From Gammaproteobacteria bacterium (GTDB lineage: Bacteria; Pseudomonadota; Gammaproteobacteria; UBA9214): a DNA stretch of 19,029 nt. Numbering within the stretch: the first letter of the stretch is position 1; the number at the start of each line of letters is the position of its first letter. Where the stretch lies: positions 1 through 19,029 of the forward strand of contig JAOUCV010000007.1 of NCBI GenBank assembly GCA_029859555.1, written 5' to 3'. Below the pieces are notes generated by a model, which saw only the letters and a program-made list of their open reading frames with translations, did no database searches and was not told the origin of the DNA. Below, one piece after another: positions 17,485 through 19,029 of this stretch. The position numbers and the translations under genes were made by a program.

Positions 17485-18720
17485 CTAAAAGTTTCCCTGA
17501 AACCAGCCCTTCATCCTTTCCCACACACTACGTACACCCTTACCCAAACCAGCATCCAGCGACCGCTGATCACGGTTGTGATGACCAAACAACAACAAGC
17601 CAACACCGGTCGCAAAAATCGGATTTCGCACAACATCCACCAGCCCGGTTACATACTGGGGCACACCCAGCCGCACCGGCATATGAAAAACCTCTTCCGC
17701 AAGGTCAACCAGCCCCTCGATCTTGGCACTGCCGCCGGTGAGCACTATGCCGGCCGCAATCAGGTCTTCGAAACCGCTGCGCCGCAGTTCTGCCTGGATC
17801 AACGTCAGTAATTCCTCATAACGCGGTTCGACCACTTCTGCCAGCGTATGTCGGGCAAGCCGGCGTGGCGGGCGATCACCCACACTAGGCACCTCGATAC
17901 TTTCCTCGGCACTGGCCATCTGCGTCAGCGCACAGGCGTACTTGATCTTGATTTCCTCGGCATGCTGGGTCGGCGTGCGCAATGCAACCGCGATGTCATT
18001 GGTCACCTGGTCACCGGCAATAGGAATCACCGCGGTGTGACGGATGGAACCCTCGGTGAACACGGCGATATCGGTTGTGCCACCACCGATATCGACAATA
18101 CAAACACCCAGTTCCTTTTCATCCTCCGTCAACACCGAGTAACTGGAAGCAAGCTGCTCAAGAATAATGTCATCAACTTCCAGCCCACAACGACGTACGC
18201 ACTTGATAATATTTTGTGCAGCACTGACTGCACCCGTCACCATGTGCACCTTGGCCTCGAGACGCACCCCGGACATACCCACCGGTTCACGAATACCTTC
18301 CTGGTTGTCTATGACAAATTCCTGCGGCAGGATGTGCAGGATTTTTTGATCTGCAGGAATCGCCACCGCACGCGCAGCATCAATGACGCGCTCGATATCA
18401 CCGGGAGCCACTTCCTTGTCACGGATAGCAACAATGCCATGCGAGTTCAGGCTGCGAATATGGCTGCCCGCAATACCTGCGAAGACAGAATGAATCTGGC
18501 AACCGGCCATAAGCTCCGCTTCTTCCACGGCACGCTGTATTGAATGCACAGTGGATTCAATATTCACCACGACACCTTTCTTGAGACCGCGCGAGGGATG
18601 CGAGCCGATACCAATAACTTCCAGCTCACCTTCCGGCATCACCTCGCCGACTATCGCCACCACTTTCGAGGTACCAATATCCAGGCCTACTATTAAATTT
18701 TTCTCAATTTTCTTCGGCAT
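17485..18720 (-). CDS. ftsA: cell division protein FtsA
   Basis: FtsA is the actin-like protein that tethers FtsZ to the inner membrane and recruits later division proteins. From ATG 18720 it has 411 residues and begins MPKKIEKNLIVGLDIGTSK, lining up with Pseudomonas FtsA. The phosphate-1 loop is GLDIGTSK (12-19), and the SHS2-like 1C domain follows at about residues 80-160. The phosphate-2 motif is VDIGGGTTDIAVF, and the adenosine-site region is IVLTGGSAKIEGL. The C-terminal amphipathic membrane-targeting helix is visible as VRSVWERMKGWF. An upstream ATG at 18738 directly abuts the ftsQ stop and would add six residues. The downstream ATG has an AGGA about 9 bases before it, and I prefer it on length. 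Transcription from ftsQ is surely continuous. Confidence 0.98.
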   Translation of the reverse strand: MPKKIEKNLIVGLDIGTSKVVAIVGEVMPEGELEVIGIGSHPSRGLKKGVVVNIESTVHSIQRAVEEAELMAGCQIHSVFAGIAGSHIRSLNSHGIVAIRDKEVAPGDIERVIDAARAVAIPADQKILHILPQEFVIDNQEGIREPVGMSGVRLEAKVHMVTGAVSAAQNIIKCVRRCGLEVDDIILEQLASSYSVLTEDEKELGVCIVDIGGGTTDIAVFTEGSIRHTAVIPIAGDQVTNDIAVALRTPTQHAEEIKIKYACALTQMASAEESIEVPSVGDRPPRRLARHTLAEVVEPRYEELLTLIQAELRRSGFEDLIAAGIVLTGGSAKIEGLVDLAEEVFHMPVRLGVPQYVTGLVDVVRNPIFATGVGLLLFGHHNRDQRSLDAGLGKGVRSVWERMKGWFQGNF

Positions 18721-18738
18721 TCCAATATTCCTGACCAT

Positions 18739-19029
18739 CTAACCCTGTTTCACACCTGCGTCGTCCAGAATCGCCTGATCCCAGTCGACAGAAAAACCGT
18801 TGCTGTAACGCAGATCAACACGCTGCAGCGCATCCAGTCGCCCGGCAAACACCACTGGCCAGGCGCGTACCAACCGTTGCAGCCGTTGCCTGCCATCGGT
18901 GCGTCCCAACTCCAGCAGCACGGCACCATCAAGTTGCAAATGCCATGCGCGGCGATTATCCAGCGCCATGCGTGTGACCTTGACACCCAATGGTGCCAGC
19001 GTTTTCGACACCCGCCGGTAATTCTCCAG
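18739..19029 (-). CDS. ftsQ: cell division protein FtsQ, C-terminal part (cut by window edge)
   Basis: The reading frame is open to the right edge of the window and encodes the last 96 residues of FtsQ, from LENYRRVSKTL to DDAGVKQG. FtsQ is a single-pass inner-membrane protein whose periplasmic part binds FtsB and FtsL in the divisome. This segment matches the end of the beta domain: MALDNRRAWHLQLDGAVLLELGR, then RAWPVVFAGRLDALQRVDLRYSNGFSVDW, the hallmark C-terminal stretch. The POTRA domain and membrane anchor lie beyond the window. The truncation is caused only by the window boundary. The stop codon touches the possible upstream start of ftsA, so ftsQ and ftsA are one operon. Confidence 0.93.
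   Translation of the reverse strand: MENYRRVSKTLAPLGVKVTRMALDNRRAWHLQLDGAVLLELGRTDGRQRLQRLVRAWPVVFAGRLDALQRVDLRYSNGFSVDWDQAILDDAGVKQG

Noticed and set aside
1..19029. CRISPR arrays, insertion sequences, tRNA or rRNA genes, toxin-antitoxin or defence genes.
   Set aside because: No direct-repeat arrays, transposase motifs, RNA gene folds or defence-type domains are visible on either strand.

Overview
The window reads as the chromosome of a non-enteric gammaproteobacterium with type IV pili. Every housekeeping protein is of gammaproteobacterial type, and the gene order is the classic stretch downstream of the division-and-cell-wall (dcw) cluster. In that order ftsQ-ftsA-ftsZ-lpxC-secA-argJ-mutT faces pilB-pilC-pilD-coaE-zapD-yacG. 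A DUF721/DciA gene and an M23 peptidase gene lie between lpxC and secA, where enterics carry secM. I cannot name a genus.

Layout. (1) Bases 1-2470: two divergently transcribed glycosyltransferases (a GT2 on the minus strand, a GT4 on the plus strand) in DNA that looks A/T-richer than the rest. They sit where a major pilin gene often precedes pilB. (2) Bases 2471-2834: a 364-base gene-free stretch holding a possible promoter for the next operon. (3) Bases 2835-8428, plus strand: pilB, pilC, pilD, coaE, zapD, yacG. Spacing is tight (gaps of 3 to 50 bases, one 11-base overlap), so this is probably one transcription unit. It supplies the pilus assembly ATPase, the inner-membrane platform protein and the prepilin peptidase, followed by the last step of CoA synthesis, an FtsZ-bundling protein and a small zinc protein. 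(4) Bases 8466-13490, minus strand: secA, argJ and a MutT-ThiE fusion gene, in that transcription order and convergent with yacG. (5) Bases 13616-14987: a membrane-anchored M23 (LytM) peptidase on the minus strand, divergent from dciA on the plus strand with only 22 bases between their start codons. (6) Bases 15040-19029, minus strand: the 3' end of ftsQ (cut by the window edge), ftsA, ftsZ, then a strong hairpin, then lpxC.

The genes link cell division (FtsQ, FtsA, FtsZ, ZapD), envelope building (LpxC for lipid A, M23 for peptidoglycan), export (SecA), replication (DciA), and piliation (PilB/C/D). I see no CRISPR array, insertion sequence, tRNA, rRNA, phage gene or recognisable defence system, and no clearly undescribed system. 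The points most worth a second look are the degenerate ThiE half of the MutT-ThiE fusion, the glycosyltransferase pair in place of a pilin gene, the N-terminal extension of ZapD, and the promoter-less gap between dciA and the M23 gene.
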